Assembly (NCBI GenBank): GCA_027257055.1
Contig: JAPVLO010000007.1
Span: 7,812,001-7,876,000 of the forward strand
Direction of reading: 5' to 3'
From: Cephalopachus bancanus
Taxonomy: Eukaryota > Chordata > Mammalia > Primates > Tarsiidae
DNA length: 64,000 bases
Shown here in pieces: positions 23,758 to 36,345 of this stretch. Position 1 is the stretch's first letter. Each line of letters begins with the position of its first letter. Below the pieces are notes generated by a model. It was not told the origin of the DNA. It searched no databases and worked only from the letters and a program-made list of their open reading frames with translations. The position numbers and the translations under genes were made by a program.

Positions 23758-25700
23758 CCAGTCATCCTCGCCCTGTGGGTGGCACAAATCTCTGCCCTGG
23801 GTGGGTGTGGATTGTTAGGGGACCCGGGTGGTATCGAACCATCCCTCAAGGGGCCAGCAATTCCCTCTCCACCTGAGATTTTCTTGGCCACCCGAGTGGA
23901 TGGACTTGTGTCCAAAGCCAAGTCCCAAAAACCAAGAAGGAGGTGTAGACTACTCAGGAGGAGACTGGCTTTGGGTGGGACGTTCGACCTGCTCCAACCT
24001 CAGGTGTGTGCCCATAGCCATGTTCTACCAGAAGAGAAGTCACCATCCACCACCATTCTTGGTCAGCTGCTGTCATGCATTCATTCCACAAACCTTCATT
24101 AAGGTTCTGTAATGTCCCAGGCCCTGCCTGCGTGGCTGGGGGCATAGGGATGAACAGGAAACACACTACCCTGTTTGGACTTTTTCCCTATAGCCTGGCT
24201 TTTCACACTCTTCAGATGGGAAAGTGACTAAGAGTTAGGGGCCAGGCACAGAGGAAACAGCAATAACCAAGACTGACAGGGGCTTGCAGTCTGACGGGAG
24301 AGGCAGATGAGTTACTGGATGGTGCATCCTGCAGCAGAGGAAGGGCAAGAGCAGGGCTGTGGCTCTGGGACACATGCAGGGAGAAAAGCTCTAGGACACA
24401 TGCAGGGAGAAAAACCATCTGAGAAGAGTCTGGTCTGAGACAGTGGGGCAAGTCCATGCTTGCTCTTGCCCAGTCGCCGTACCCCTGCCCTGGGTCTGAC
24501 TGTACCCCCACAGGCTAAGGATGGGCCCGGGCGGAGAAGGCTGAGAAGAGGTGCTGCTGGGGAGGGAACCAGACCTGGGTGACGTCCTGAACACCAGCAA
24601 CTGGGGATGACCCCTCTCATCAGGACCAACAACCCAAGTCTTCGATCTAAGCTGCGGATGACCAGAGATCGTAAACCTCCCAGTTTTGCTGCTGTCCTAG
24701 CACACACTGGTTCTCCTCCTGCCTCAGTGGGACCTGTAGCCTGGGGTAAGTGGACCCCAGGGAGCTGAGAGTGTCCATTCACCTTCCCACTCCTACAGAG
24801 GAAAGCAAGTTGTTGGGCAAGTTTTTACTAAAGTGTGAACGACTGATATTTGCTTACTAGGTTTCTCTTTCCACGTTTCCACACAGATTGGATGTGATGG
24901 TTTAGAGCAGGAGAAGAGAAGATTAAGGAGGTGGGATGTTTGCCTTAGAATATTTGAAGGCTGCTGTATAGCTGAGGCAGCCAACTTTTTTCACTTGATT
25001 ACAGGAAACGGGGAAGGCGGGAGGTTGTAAGTTACAAAGAGGTGTGTTTCAGCTTAATTAATGTGTAAAAGAGTCACAAACACTTATAGCCACTGACAGA
25101 GGGAGGCAGAGGTCACAAGTGTTCAACTTGGTGGGCACACTGGTCATCACCTCCTGACCTATTTGGAAGACACAAGGAGGTTTTGTGGGCTTGGGTCTGT
25201 AGCAGGTTCCCAGGTGGATGACTCTGGCAGGAGCTGGTGTGACTGAGGAGTGGGTGTTTCCTTTCACTTCATGAAAATTAACATTGAAAAACAGAAACAC
25301 TGGGTTCAGTTACGGGAAAACTTCAGAGCTCACAGGGAAGTCAGCACCTTCCACTTTGCATTTCATGAAATCTGAATGCAGATCAAGCATCTCCATTGAA
25401 CACCTCTGAGTGGAGACATGCCATAGGTACAAAATGACTCCAAATTTAGCGGACACGCCATGGGGAAAAAAGGATGTGTGATATCGCAGGATGGCTCTGT
25501 GACGCATTCATGTTGGACGTGCCATGTTTGGGATGCTTTGAAGATCCCAGGGGCACTCGTGGCTTGCCCCCCAGCAGTGAACCTCTCTGCTGGGAACAGC
25601 CAAGCAAGCTGTTCCCTGGGAAGGGACTTCTACTCAGCTCATAGGCCCCGAGGCAGGATATGCTGTAGACCAGTAGCCTCGGTTTAAAATACACCACTCA
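23758..25700. other. PIEZO-like intron/lost exons
   Basis: Family exons encoding roughly residues 270-430 should fall between here and 28848, but I cannot recognise them. They are probably deleted or decayed. A short tandem duplication (ggacacatgcagggagaaaa twice, 24367-24416) and the L2 at 24065 are present. Confidence 0.45.
24065..24190. repeat. L2 LINE fragment
   Basis: attcattccacaaaccttcatt, then atgtcccaggccctgcctg, is the usual antisense L2 3' end. Confidence 0.7.
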
Positions 25701-26002
25701 GCCGGGCTCGGTGGCTCAGCCTGTAATCCCACGCCTTTGGGAGGCTGAGGTGAGTGGATTGCCTGAGCCTGCGGGTTCGAGACCCGCCTGGGCAGCGAGA
25801 CCTCATCTCTACAATAAATCAAAAATCAGCCGGGCGTGGTAGCGCATGCCTGTAATTACGGCTACCTGGAAGGCTGAGGCAGAAGGATCGCCGGAGCCCA
25901 GCAGGTCGAGGCTGCGGTGGCCGGGAGCGGCCACTGCACTCCAGTCTGGGTGACAGAGTGAGACTCCAACTCAAAAAAACAACAACAAAAAATAAATAAA
26001 TA
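25701..26002 (+). repeat. Young lineage-specific Alu
   Basis: Full length, with both diagnostic hairpins and a perfect flanking duplication aaaatacaccactc. Confidence 0.93.
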
Positions 26003-26116
26003 AAATACACCACTCTAGGTCTCTTCTTCGGAGGGCTTCTGTACCAGTCGGGCTAGAGGTGGGACTGGAAAGCGGGCTGAGGACTTGCAATCTGTGTTTC
26101 CTCCAGAAACAGGAAG

Positions 26117-27108
<992 letters not shown>

Positions 27109-27205
27109 AAGTAGCTGGAACCACAGGTGTGTGCCATCACGCCCGGCTAATTTTTCTGATTTATTGGAGAGATGAAGTCTCTCCAAGTTACCCAGGCTGA
27201 CGTAG

Positions 27206-28847
27206 TGCACTAGGCTCAGGCGTAGTTCACCATCATGGCTTGCTACATCGTGGCTTGCTAATAGCTCGTTTTGGTGTCAATTTCACTGCCAGCTCCAGGA
27301 GGAGAGGGAACAGAAAAATGTAATTAATTAATACACCATAAATGAACCCCACTAATTCCTTCCCCCACTAAGTCAAGCCAGGAGAAAACTGCCTTAGCCC
27401 AGTCTCATAGTGCCGCCCAAGATGGAAAATGTTCAAAAATGGAATCTGCTAGATTAGTTTTAAAAAGTCCAGTAACAGTCACAGCTGCTTGTCCATGCCT
27501 TGAGGCCACGTCCCAGATGTTTGCTGCCTGCATAGAAGCCCTTTTCGGCTAAGCGTGTCCACGTGACCATGAACCCGGAACTCGTCCTCCTTAGGGATAT
27601 GGGGGGGGGGCTCCGGAAGCTGTGAATAAGAGCCTTATTGTATGCTGTTCTGATGGACTGGCACCTTGCTTTCCTGTTCAACAGGTTTTGGAGTCTCCCT
27701 CCAGCAGAACCCGAAGTGATACATGTCTACACTGTATTTACTGGCAGGCAGACAGAGCCCCTTGTTCCTGGCCAGTTAACACCCCAGGCTGTTCATCACC
27801 CACTGGCTCCTTTTTGAAATTCACTGAGCACCAGGCATCTCCTTAAACTCAAGTGCCTGATGCATCTTAAAAGCATCTTCCGCACGGCCCCGAGTGCTCG
27901 ACCTCAGCTCTGAGTGCAAGATGGAAAGGTTTCAGCACAGGCCTCTCGCAGCCTGCTTGGAATGCATGGACTGAGATATCCATGTGACTGGGCACTGCCA
28001 GGGCACGGGGGCAGCTCAGTGCAAGACCCCGGGCATGGGGGTTGTAGAGGCTGCAAAGATGACTACGCAGGGTTCTGTCCTCCAGGCAAGGTGCTAAGAT
28101 GTGCTAGTGAATGGCTTGAGGTGAGGCAAGGAGAAGCAGAGTCAGGGCTTCTTCTGGAGAGGGGAAGCATTCCCCATGGGATTGGGTCCTGGAAGATGGC
28201 AGCTGGGTGTCTCGGACCTCAAGTGACTGCTTCAATGAGAAGTGTTGGAGGAAGACTGGCTTATTCAGCAGGACTTTCTGGAGAAAGAGCATGGTTTGGA
28301 GGCTGGGGGATGTCATGGACAGTTCATTCCCGACTGGGGAGATATTCCTGGTGAATATTCATGATGAAGTGAGCAGCTCTCAGGATGGAGAGTGAGCTCC
28401 TGTGGGGACTGGCCCTGGGTGTCCTGGAGATCCTCACTTGCCCAAACCAGGCTTAGGGTTTCTCCCCCAGGCTTGGTCTTCTCTGATGTCCTGCCTCTGT
28501 GAATATCTTCACCCGCTTTGGAGATGACCATGACACCAGGCTGGGTGCAGGAAGCATGCAGGGAGGAAATCAGAGGTCCTGGGAACTCAGAGTCCTCCTC
28601 TGAAGGATGGGGGAGCAGCACAAGCCCCCCTGCATTCTGATGCCCATGAACTCCCTGGGTATGGCACAGAGACGAGGACAGGCCACACCACAGTAGGACA
28701 AATGTATCCCTGGTGGCCCTCCCAAAGCTCCTTTCCCAAGAGCCACAGTGGCACCTGCCCACGAGGCCATGGGGCCTTGAAAAGAACAGAAGCCAGCCTC
28801 CACTCCTGCCCCAGTGCCAGGAGGAAGCCTCACAATTCGTGTTTCAG
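27206..28847. other. PIEZO-like intron, nothing recognised
   Basis: Unassigned sequence with only short frames. A run of nine or more G (about 27602) is the only simple-sequence feature. Confidence 0.4.
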
Positions 28848-29060
28848 GATAGGGCGCTGCAGATATCGATGAAGTTGTCGTGGCTGGTTTCCTGCAGTCT
28901 CTGTGCTTGTGTGTCTTGGCCACAGTGGCAACAGCGGGTCCTGGAGAGGCTTGGTGGGAAGAATCTGGGGAGGGAGGGATAAAGATCTCACCCCACCCCT
29001 ATGGCCACCTCCTGCCTGGCAGCCTCACAGGCATGGAAGCCTTATGTGCATATTTTAAAG
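28848..29060 (+). pseudogene. PIEZO-like exon remnant (SWL...WAC helix region)
   Basis: Acceptor tcgtgtttcag. The frame ISMKLSWLVSCSLCAC then V-S-W resembles the PIEZO I-T-Y-H-S-W-L...A-C-x-x-W helix with one residue less. Downstream in another frame, GIKISPHPYGHLLPG resembles I-S-S-P...Y-G-N-L-L, implying at least one frameshift and a small deletion. A further weak match (LGASMGYLLHAGW, about 29258-29296) may be what is left of the next exon. Confidence 0.5.
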
Positions 29061-29576
29061 CCAACCATTTCTCCTGGGAGCCCTGGAATCTTAGGGCGAG
29101 GTGTTGCAAGTGCCTCAGGCCCATGCCCTGGCCTGCCTTCAACCAGCCCCTCAGGGAGCTCTCAGAGGACACAGGTGGTGGTCCCAGGCCACCCAGGACA
29201 CAACCAGAACCTCAGGGCAGGGCCCAAGGACAGCCCATTGTCCAGGGACATGCCGGCATTGGGGGCAAGCATGGGGTACCTCTTACATGCTGGGTGGGGT
29301 CAGAGTCACATCTCCATTCGTGAGGACAGCCATGGCTCAGGGTGGCAGGGACCAGGACGAGGCTCTGGAGGAGGCCTCTCTGACCCTTAGCTCTGACCAC
29401 TCTTACCTTTCCCTCCTATGGTTCGAAGAGCTCAGTGTCCCACCTCCTCCCCAAGCTAGAGAGGACTCAGGGAGAGGGTGAAGGCAGCGAGAGAAAGAGG
29501 ACCCGCTCCACACTGGGAGCCAGACCCAGCAGACCTGACCACCTCCTCTCCCCGTCATCCCTTGGCTCAATCTCAG

Positions 29577-29725
29577 TGGGCATCCTGGTTCCTTCCTCAA
29601 GGCCCTCCTAGCCAAGTACCAGATCCATGTCTCTGCAGCTTGTTTTTTGTTGTCAGCATCTACAGCAAGGTGGTCCACAGACCACCTGCATCTTCCTCTT
29701 CCTGTCCTGGGGGGCCTTGTACCAT
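29577..29725 (+). pseudogene. PIEZO-like exon in three successive frames
   Basis: After acceptor tcaatctcag the frame gives FLKALLAKYQIHVSAACF, matching the family's L-V-K-G-V-Y-A-K-Y-W-I-Y-V. At the T-run in GCTTGTTTTTTG (about 29640) it shifts to LFFVVSIYSKVVH, matching F-x-V-V-S-F...K-I-V. It then shifts again to TCIFLFLSWGALYH, matching Y-M-x-L-F-L-x-x-x-A-L-Y-Q. The donor is CAT|GTAAAC, where the family exon ends in CAG. Two frameshifts within 149 nt rule out a functional exon. Confidence 0.87.
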
Positions 29726-30418
29726 GTAAACCCTGTGCAGCTCCAAGCCCCCTACTGCCATCTTGTTTTCCCCAAGCTGTGGATCCCACCCCTTGCAATT
29801 CTGACTCTGACCCTCTTGCCTGTGTGACAACATGGAGTAGCCTCAATGCCGGAGCTGTGCCCAGTCCTGTCCCCGGCCCAGACACAGTCCAAGTAGGCCT
29901 GGGGCCGGCCTCACAGGACTGACCCCAGCTCTCCTCTACCCGTGAGCCTCTGGTTCCTGCTCTTGAGAAGGGCAGGTAACGGGTGGCTCTCAGCACGATG
30001 GTGTGGGAGAGGCTCCAGGTACCCCCATTTGCATGTATTAATAAGGTCACACAGTCTGATCCATAACCACACACTTCCACCCTTCCCTCCACATCACCCC
30101 GAAGCTCCCACACGCAGGTAGAGAGAGATGGTGCAAGTGCAAGAGGCAGAGGGGGGAGAGATTGATTGCCAATACCCCCAAATCGCTCAATGCCAGACAT
30201 AGTTTCCCACTCTGGGGGCTTCCAGCCCCCCGAGTGGTGTGCCTCCTCCAGCTCTGAGCCTGTTTTTCCTGCAGGCGACACAGCTAAGGACCAGAGCCCA
30301 GACTTCATTCTGGAGTCTTGTAAAAATTGGCGTAGACCCTTCTAGGAGAATGAGCCTGGGCTCTTGCCAGCACAGATTTCCTGTGGAAAACATAATTCCG
30401 CACAGAGGGGTGTTCTTA

Positions 30419-30884
<466 letters not shown>

Positions 30885-31014
30885 GGGGTGTTCTTACCTC
30901 CAAACCCTCCCTTGGCCCATCTGGGTTGCAGCTGGCTCCCAGCCTGCTGGCTCAAGCTCCCACCTGCTTCTCCACTTATCCACAGTGAATTTACCAGACC
31001 TGTCTGAATTGCAG

Positions 31015-31161
31015 GTACACTACAGTCCGTGGAGAAGGCTCCTGAAGTGCTTTTGGGTGGTCACAGTGTCTTATTCAATGGTGGTTTTCATGACTGTCTA
31101 CACCTACCAGTTTCAAACCTTGCTGGATTTTCCAACCTAACCCTGGGCTGTCTGAAGAGGA
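31015..31161 (+). pseudogene. PIEZO-like exon: VHY...YTYQF helix, two frameshifts
   Basis: Acceptor gaattgcag and donor GA|GTAAGA. The frame VHYSPWRRLLKCFWVV runs into SYSMVVFMTVYTYQFQ, one of the clearest PIEZO signatures (V-H-Y-x-x-W-R-x-x-L-K-x-F-W, Y-T-Y-Q-F). It then runs to a stop at 31138. The rest of the family exon continues in a second frame (LAGFSNLT, for P-G-x-W-x-N-L-T) and a third (GLSEE), so two indels sit in the last 50 nt. Confidence 0.93.
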
Positions 31162-31304
31162 GTAAGAACGGACGGTAGCCCCTGCAGTTCTTTCTGCCAA
31201 ACGGCCCTTAGTTCTGCCAAAAGTCACAGGCTTCTGGGGTCAGGGGCAGACATAGTACCAGAGGGAAGCCATCCCCATGGCTTCTTGGGTAGAAACTTGT
31301 AGAG

Positions 31305-31664
31305 CAGTGGCCTCCAACCTTTTTGGTATCAGAGACCAGTCCTGTGGAAGAAAATTTTTCCCCAGGCTGAGGGTGGGGGAGCGGGGATGGTTTTGGGATG
31401 ATTGAAGCGCATATTTATTGTGCAGATCAGCAGGAGCACACAACCTAGATCCCTCGCATGCGCATTTCACAATAGGGTTTGTGCTCCTGTGAGAATCTAA
31501 TGCCGAACTGACAGGAGGTAAAACTCAGGTGGTTATGTGAGTGATGGGGAGCGACTGGAAATACAGATGAAGTTTTGCTCACTTGCCCGCTGTTCATTTT
31601 CTGCTGTGCGTTCTGGTTCATAACAGGCCACGGATTTCAGTGGCCTGGGAGCTGGGGATCCCTG
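31305..31664. mobile_element. MER1-type hAT-Charlie DNA transposon relic
   Basis: Inverted ends (cagtggcctccaacctttttgg ... ggggatccctg) and internal text such as ctcgcatgcgcatttcacaa are typical of MER1B. The 8-bp target duplication ttgtaga(g/a) flanks it. It is non-autonomous, with no transposase frame. Confidence 0.88.
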
Positions 31665-32318
31665 TTGTAGAAGAAACAGAGCAGTTACTCACCAGGCCCT
31701 GTGCCTTTCAGAGGACCGGCTTATGACGGCTTCATGGGAACGAATGTGCTGGGAAGGGGCAGTTCTAGTTGGTTCTGTCCTATCTGGTATGCTTCTGCAA
31801 AGCTCCCGGCTCCTCAAAGTCTATGGAGAGCCAATGTCAGGGGGTGGGGGGTGGGGTGGGTAATGCTTGAACCCACCAGGACCTTCCTGCCTGGCACTCC
31901 TGCTTTGTTGGGGTCCCCGAGCCTAGGAACCGAAGCCTCCCAGTGCTCTCACTCCCACCCAGGGGTTTCACCAGACTCACATCCTCCGCTTGCACCCCTC
32001 GATTTTGGCTGAGTCCAAGTTTATGCCAAAACCATGTCCTAGGTGTTTCACTGAGAATGTGGGGCTTTCTCGGGTCCTATGAACGCAAAGCTCCCGGGTG
32101 GACCCAAAGAGGCTCTACCTAAGCCCATGTGCGTGGCTCGTATCAAATGCTGTTGTCAAGGCTGGGGTGTGTCAGGAGGACCCGGGTAGAGGCCTGCTTC
32201 TAGACCGTCAAGGCTGTGTCTTCGTTACCCTGCTCCAGGGTACGTGATGTGGACCCAGAGCAGTTGGGCACGGTGGGGCTGCATGCGGAGAGCCTGCCGC
32301 CTGTTGTTTCCCTGCCAG

Positions 32319-32412
32319 CATGCATCCTTCAACCCCATTACTCTAATGAAGACTTTCCAAAGACCACCAGCCTGCATAATATTCCTATTCAATGGCGAGG
32401 CACACCTGACAG
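32319..32412 (+). pseudogene. PIEZO-like exon remnant (short helix)
   Basis: Acceptor tttccctgccag and donor CAG|GTACTG. The frame HASFNPITLMKTFQRPPACI then IFLFNGEAHLT aligns to the family's Q-F-x-V-x-E-L-F...P...A-C-I-L-x-L...L-T. The F, L, P and A-C-I anchors fall in order, with about seven residues missing in two places. No stop is present, but the match is moderate. It lies in the right place between the exons at 31015 and 36052. Confidence 0.5.
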
Positions 32413-32936
32413 GTACTGCAGTCCCTGGGGTGGCATTTGAAGATTCTGCTAATAGACTCAGAGAACAGGCTCTGCTCAGGAGACGGGAATTAGATTTATT
32501 TTCTATTTGCCAAGTCATCCATTTGCGGGTGTTCTTTAAAAGTTACTAGGGAAGGTTAGAGCCTTTGCAGGGTTGGTGACAGGATGGGGACCTTTTCTTC
32601 CCTACCAAGTACCTCCAGGTGCAGAGACATAGCTTCCCTCTTGGAGAGAATGCTTTGCTTCTGCTGGGACGTCTTTACTGAGTGTCTCTGAGGTGCAGAG
32701 CTTCTGCTTAGTGGATGTTCTAGATGCCAAAGGATTTGTTGTATTTTCGTGTTTACCATTCTGTACTTTAGCTAAGTTAAGACACTGGCTGTGAAACTTG
32801 ACTTTTAAAGGTTTCTTAATTTTTAGACTGAGTCACTAATATGTTAAGGTATTTCATAGAATCCTTATGGCACATTGCCAAAGCAATCCATTTTCTCACT
32901 GAGAAAAATGAAGCACGAGTCCGTGGTCTTCTTCTA

Positions 32937-33052
32937 TTATTTTAAAAAATAGAGATAGGGTCTCGATATGCTGTCCAGGCTGATCAAGTAATCCTTCTGC
33001 CTCTGCCTCCCAAAGTGCTGGGATTACTGGCATGAGTCACCACGTCCGGCCT
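32937..33052 (-). repeat. Old Alu monomer (FLAM-like)
   Basis: Antisense monomer ending caccacgtccggcc, with near-identical flanks gtggtcttctt and gtgatcttctt. Confidence 0.72.
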
Positions 33053-33894
33053 GTGATCTTCTTAATGCCTAAATCTGTTTTTCTACTCAAACTGTGCAAC
33101 AATTCTATCACCTTCCATGAAAAAGTACACAAAATACCACAGTTGGATTATTTTTCCCCCCAGGGATTGCAAAGTTTTTTGTTTTGCTTTTTGTGGGGTT
33201 GTTTTTTTTTTTTTTTTGGTCACCATCGTGATGTTTGTTTTGCTTTCTACCCGCCTTTGTTCACATCTGAGGTAGGAGTTGGAAGCTGTAAAGAAAATGG
33301 CTATGGTGCTGCTGTGATCGCTGGGTCTCCTGGGAGCTGCAAGCTACACCTGTGAGCTGTGCGCACTGTCTCCCACTCTCTGATAATGTGTTTAGAGGTG
33401 TGTAATACTAAATAGCTCCCTGCTGGAGAGCAAGGAGAACATGTGGGGAGTAATGTTCTCTTCTGTGGCTCCCTGGGGCCCAAGGGATCAGCTGGCTGAT
33501 GGGTGTGAGGGGTGGAAGTTTCAGTGGTGAGCCCGTTGTTTCTACTAAACGAAGGTGCCGACAATGTGTGCAGGCAGTGGCCCCTGTCGCACCATAGATG
33601 CCCCCAGTTCCAACACGAGCATTTTGTGATCCTGGTCCCCAGCCTCATGGAGGAGGAGGTTGATGTGTAGTTTCTGTCGGCCACATGAGCCTCCTCTTGT
33701 CTCTGAGATTCCTTGGCCAGGACTTCCTCCCCTGCCTGCCTGTGCCCTGCAAACACATGCAGGCGACACCTCACCTCGCTGTTGCCATGTTCCTGCTCAA
33801 TGAGTGTTCATTTCATTCTCTAAAAAACTCCAGCGGGGAGACAGACAACTGTGGTCTGTCTCAGCAGCACGAGGCTCTGTGTTCAAAAGAACGA

Positions 33895-34195
33895 CATGGC
33901 TTTCTATGTTCTGAGAGGGAATAAGTATCAAGATGCGTTGCCCAGCGAAGAAAGTAAAGTACAGAGAACCGTGTATGGAGTGTGCTGTCATTTGTTCAAG
34001 AAAAAGCAATACAGACACAGGCTCCTACAGTCAAGCAGGTTTTTGGAAGGATACAAGAGAGACCTGCAGGGTGGCTTGATTCCAGAGAGGGAGACGGAGT
34101 GGGAAGGAGGGTTACTTTTTAACGGTTTTCCTTTGTATACTTTTAAAATTATTTTTTTAGCTATGTGCACGTGTTGTCTAGTTAACATAATAAAT
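33895..34195 (+). repeat. Old L1M 3' fragment
   Basis: tttttggaaggatacaagag, then ggttactttttaacggtttt and a Thr/Lys-rich AT tail, fit an old L1 3' end. The 129-codon frame that overlaps it is therefore not a gene. Confidence 0.5.
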
Positions 34196-35414
34196 GAGCA
34201 CAACATTAAAAATCTATTAGGGAGTTTGCTGTTCAAGTAAACCCAATGGAAATGAATACTTTTTATAAACAGGAGTCTCTCTCTCTCTCTCTCTCAGGCT
34301 TAAGGTTATAATTTGGAAATTTTGGAAAAGGTCAGAGCTAAATTTTTAAGGAAAATTCATTCTTCTAGTCTGATTTTTGGGGTCAATTGTGCTCTAAGAA
34401 TATGAGAAACGCATACACATAATTGCCAGTGATGCAGAATGAACCAAGTCAAGATGACTTTTTGGTGCTGACCAAGTCAGTGGCAGTGCCTCCTCCACAC
34501 ATTTCCGGGTGGCCTGGACCCCTTCAATCCCAGGCTCTGAAAAAGCAGGCCAGTGAGTTGACACTCTATTCCCACATTGAAACACCCAAGAGTACTCTGC
34601 CTTGAATTTTTAGCCTGGGACCGGACAGGGGAAAGGGCACAACTTAAAACTCAGCAGACAAAGCAAACAGCGTTGTGCAGGACAAGCCGCGGTGACAGGA
34701 GCAGAGTCAGCTGATGTGGAAGGCACCAACAGACTGGAGACACCTTCTCCTGTGCAGTGTGTCTGGGGTTGCTCTGGGTGCTACCAAGAATCCTGGGCTT
34801 TCTAACAACCAGACGGTTTATTTTAAAAAATTAATTGAGACTGTTGACCAGATTTAACGCACTCCCCCCTTACATTTTGTGTTGGGGGCAAAAAAGGAGC
34901 AGCCAACTGTTCCTAAGGTGGGAGGACTGTGCTTGGTCTCTTCTAACCCCTGCTGACTCCGGTCCACCAGCCCTGTTCTCACTCCTTTGCCAGACGTGGC
35001 TCCAGCTCATGTCCATTGAACCCAGGAATTTAGAACTCTGGGATGTTGCTGACCCTTTTGGGGCTGACTTTGGCCCATGACATTGTCTCTTCTTTTTCTT
35101 ATCCCAACCTTGCATTTTCAATGGGTGCATTGTTTGCAAATGAAGAGTGACAGAGATTTCTGGAGTCCGCTTTGCTTCCTCAGGGAACCAACTGCTTACT
35201 TCAGCAGCACATGTGCTTGATTCAGCTGGTGGTTGGGGTCAAAATAAGAAACTTGGGCCCTTGGCATGGTGCCAGACATGGTCTGAGTGCTTAATCCATG
35301 CCTGCTTTTTTCTTTTTACCGAATTAGAATCTTTCTCAACTGTTAAGAACAGCAAATGTAAAAAGACTTCTCCAGGACAGCAGTTAAGCTTAAACTCCCT
35401 TTGGGAAGTTAGTT

Positions 35415-35535
35415 TTAAATTCATTTGTGCATCCATTATTGAGCATTTAGTGAGTGCCTTTTATGTGCCAAGCTCTGGGCCGAACACTGAAGCCATAAAT
35501 AGAAATAATTGGCCTCTCTCCCCTCCAGGAACGCA
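35415..35535. repeat. L2 LINE fragment
   Basis: catccattattgagcatttag, tgagtgccttttatgtgcc and the following text fit L2. Confidence 0.72.
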
Positions 35536-35543
35536 GTATAGGA

Positions 35544-35743
35544 CAGGGGTCGGCAAACCATGGCCCCTGGGACAAATCCAGCATCCTGTTTCTGGAGATA
35601 AAGCCATCCAGTATTGTCTCTGGTCCCTCGTGCCACCATGCTGGAGTCGAGTGGTGTGACAAGGTGGCTGGAGTCGAGTGGTGTGACAGAGAGCAGTCGT
35701 GTGGCCCACAAAGTCAAAAGCATTTACTGTGCACCCCTTTATA
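35544..35743. mobile_element. hAT-like MER relic with internal tandem duplication
   Basis: Starts caggggtcggcaaaccatgg, the typical end of a non-autonomous hAT family. Contains two tandem copies of gctggagtcgagtggtgtga (about 35640-35690). Confidence 0.7.
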
Positions 35744-36051
35744 GACACCATTTCCAACCCCCGTCTAGAAGGGATTTAAGAGTAGTAGAGACACTTGGAC
35801 TATGGGAGAATGATGCTATGATGGAAAGCTTGGCAGAGAGGAGGGGAGCCCAGCCTGGAGCTGGAGGACCCTGCTATAGCTATTAACATTATTGGAAAAT
35901 AGACATTCTTTTTAAAAAAGAAATTCACCACTTCCTGGTTTTCCCATTTTGTTCTGACTTCCTCTTCTTCCACACAGAGGAATAAGAAACAAGACCCCAC
36001 ACCATTGCTGAGTGCTTGGGTAGCCCATTAAAGGTTTTCTCTTCCCCTCAG

Positions 36052-36345
36052 ACTAGGAAATGAGTGATGGAGACTCAGCAGTGGACATGCTGACCACGGA
36101 TTTGCAGAAGCTTCTAGAAATGATTGATGGTGCTCAAGTATACCTGTGGCGTGTTCTGGAAATACATGCTCCAAACCTTATGTCCTCTGTGGTCCTCAGG
36201 CTCATGTCTTTGGAGGTCAATGGCCTTTTTGGAGGCCGTGTGCTATCAGGCTTTGGAGACTCAGGGTCAGGCTTTGGGACCGGTTTTCCCTTTTTTGCGC
36301 AGTGTTGACCTTCTAAGATGGCCCAACCATGTATTCTTGTTACAG
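36052..36345 (+). pseudogene. PIEZO-like exon(s): LEIH helix, stop near 5' edge
   Basis: Acceptor ctcttcccctcag. The frame DMLTTDLQKLLEMIDGAQVY, then LWRVLEIHAPNLMSSVV and LRLMSLEV, aligns without gaps to PIEZO2 D-R-L-T...K-F-L-E...L-Q-V-F...I-L-E-L-H...S-S...K-E-V. A TAG at 36054-36056 is in frame just inside the acceptor. From about 36215 the match (NGLFGGRVLSGFG) weakens, and a stop follows at 36306. In the family the same region continues into S-S-V-C-T-V-W, for which RSVDLLRWPNHVFLL in another frame is a possible remnant. Confidence 0.85.

Larger units (their letters stand above)
34196..36051. other. PIEZO-like intron with L2 and hAT relics
   Basis: (TC)n at 34275-34297, then unassigned sequence, the L2 at 35415 and the hAT relic at 35544. 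Confidence 0.45.

Noticed and set aside
29403..30308. 301-codon open frame on the minus strand, the longest in the window
   Set aside because: It lies antisense to a PIEZO-like exon in GC-rich DNA, has no recognisable domain, and has a composition (Gly/Arg/Ser/Trp-rich) typical of chance frames.
33851..34240. 129-codon plus-strand frame
   Set aside because: Overlaps an old L1 3' fragment and matches no family.
35190..35215. Text gcttacttcagcagcacatg resembling the start of U6 snRNA
   Set aside because: Similarity stops after about 20 bases, and no U6 body or tail follows.
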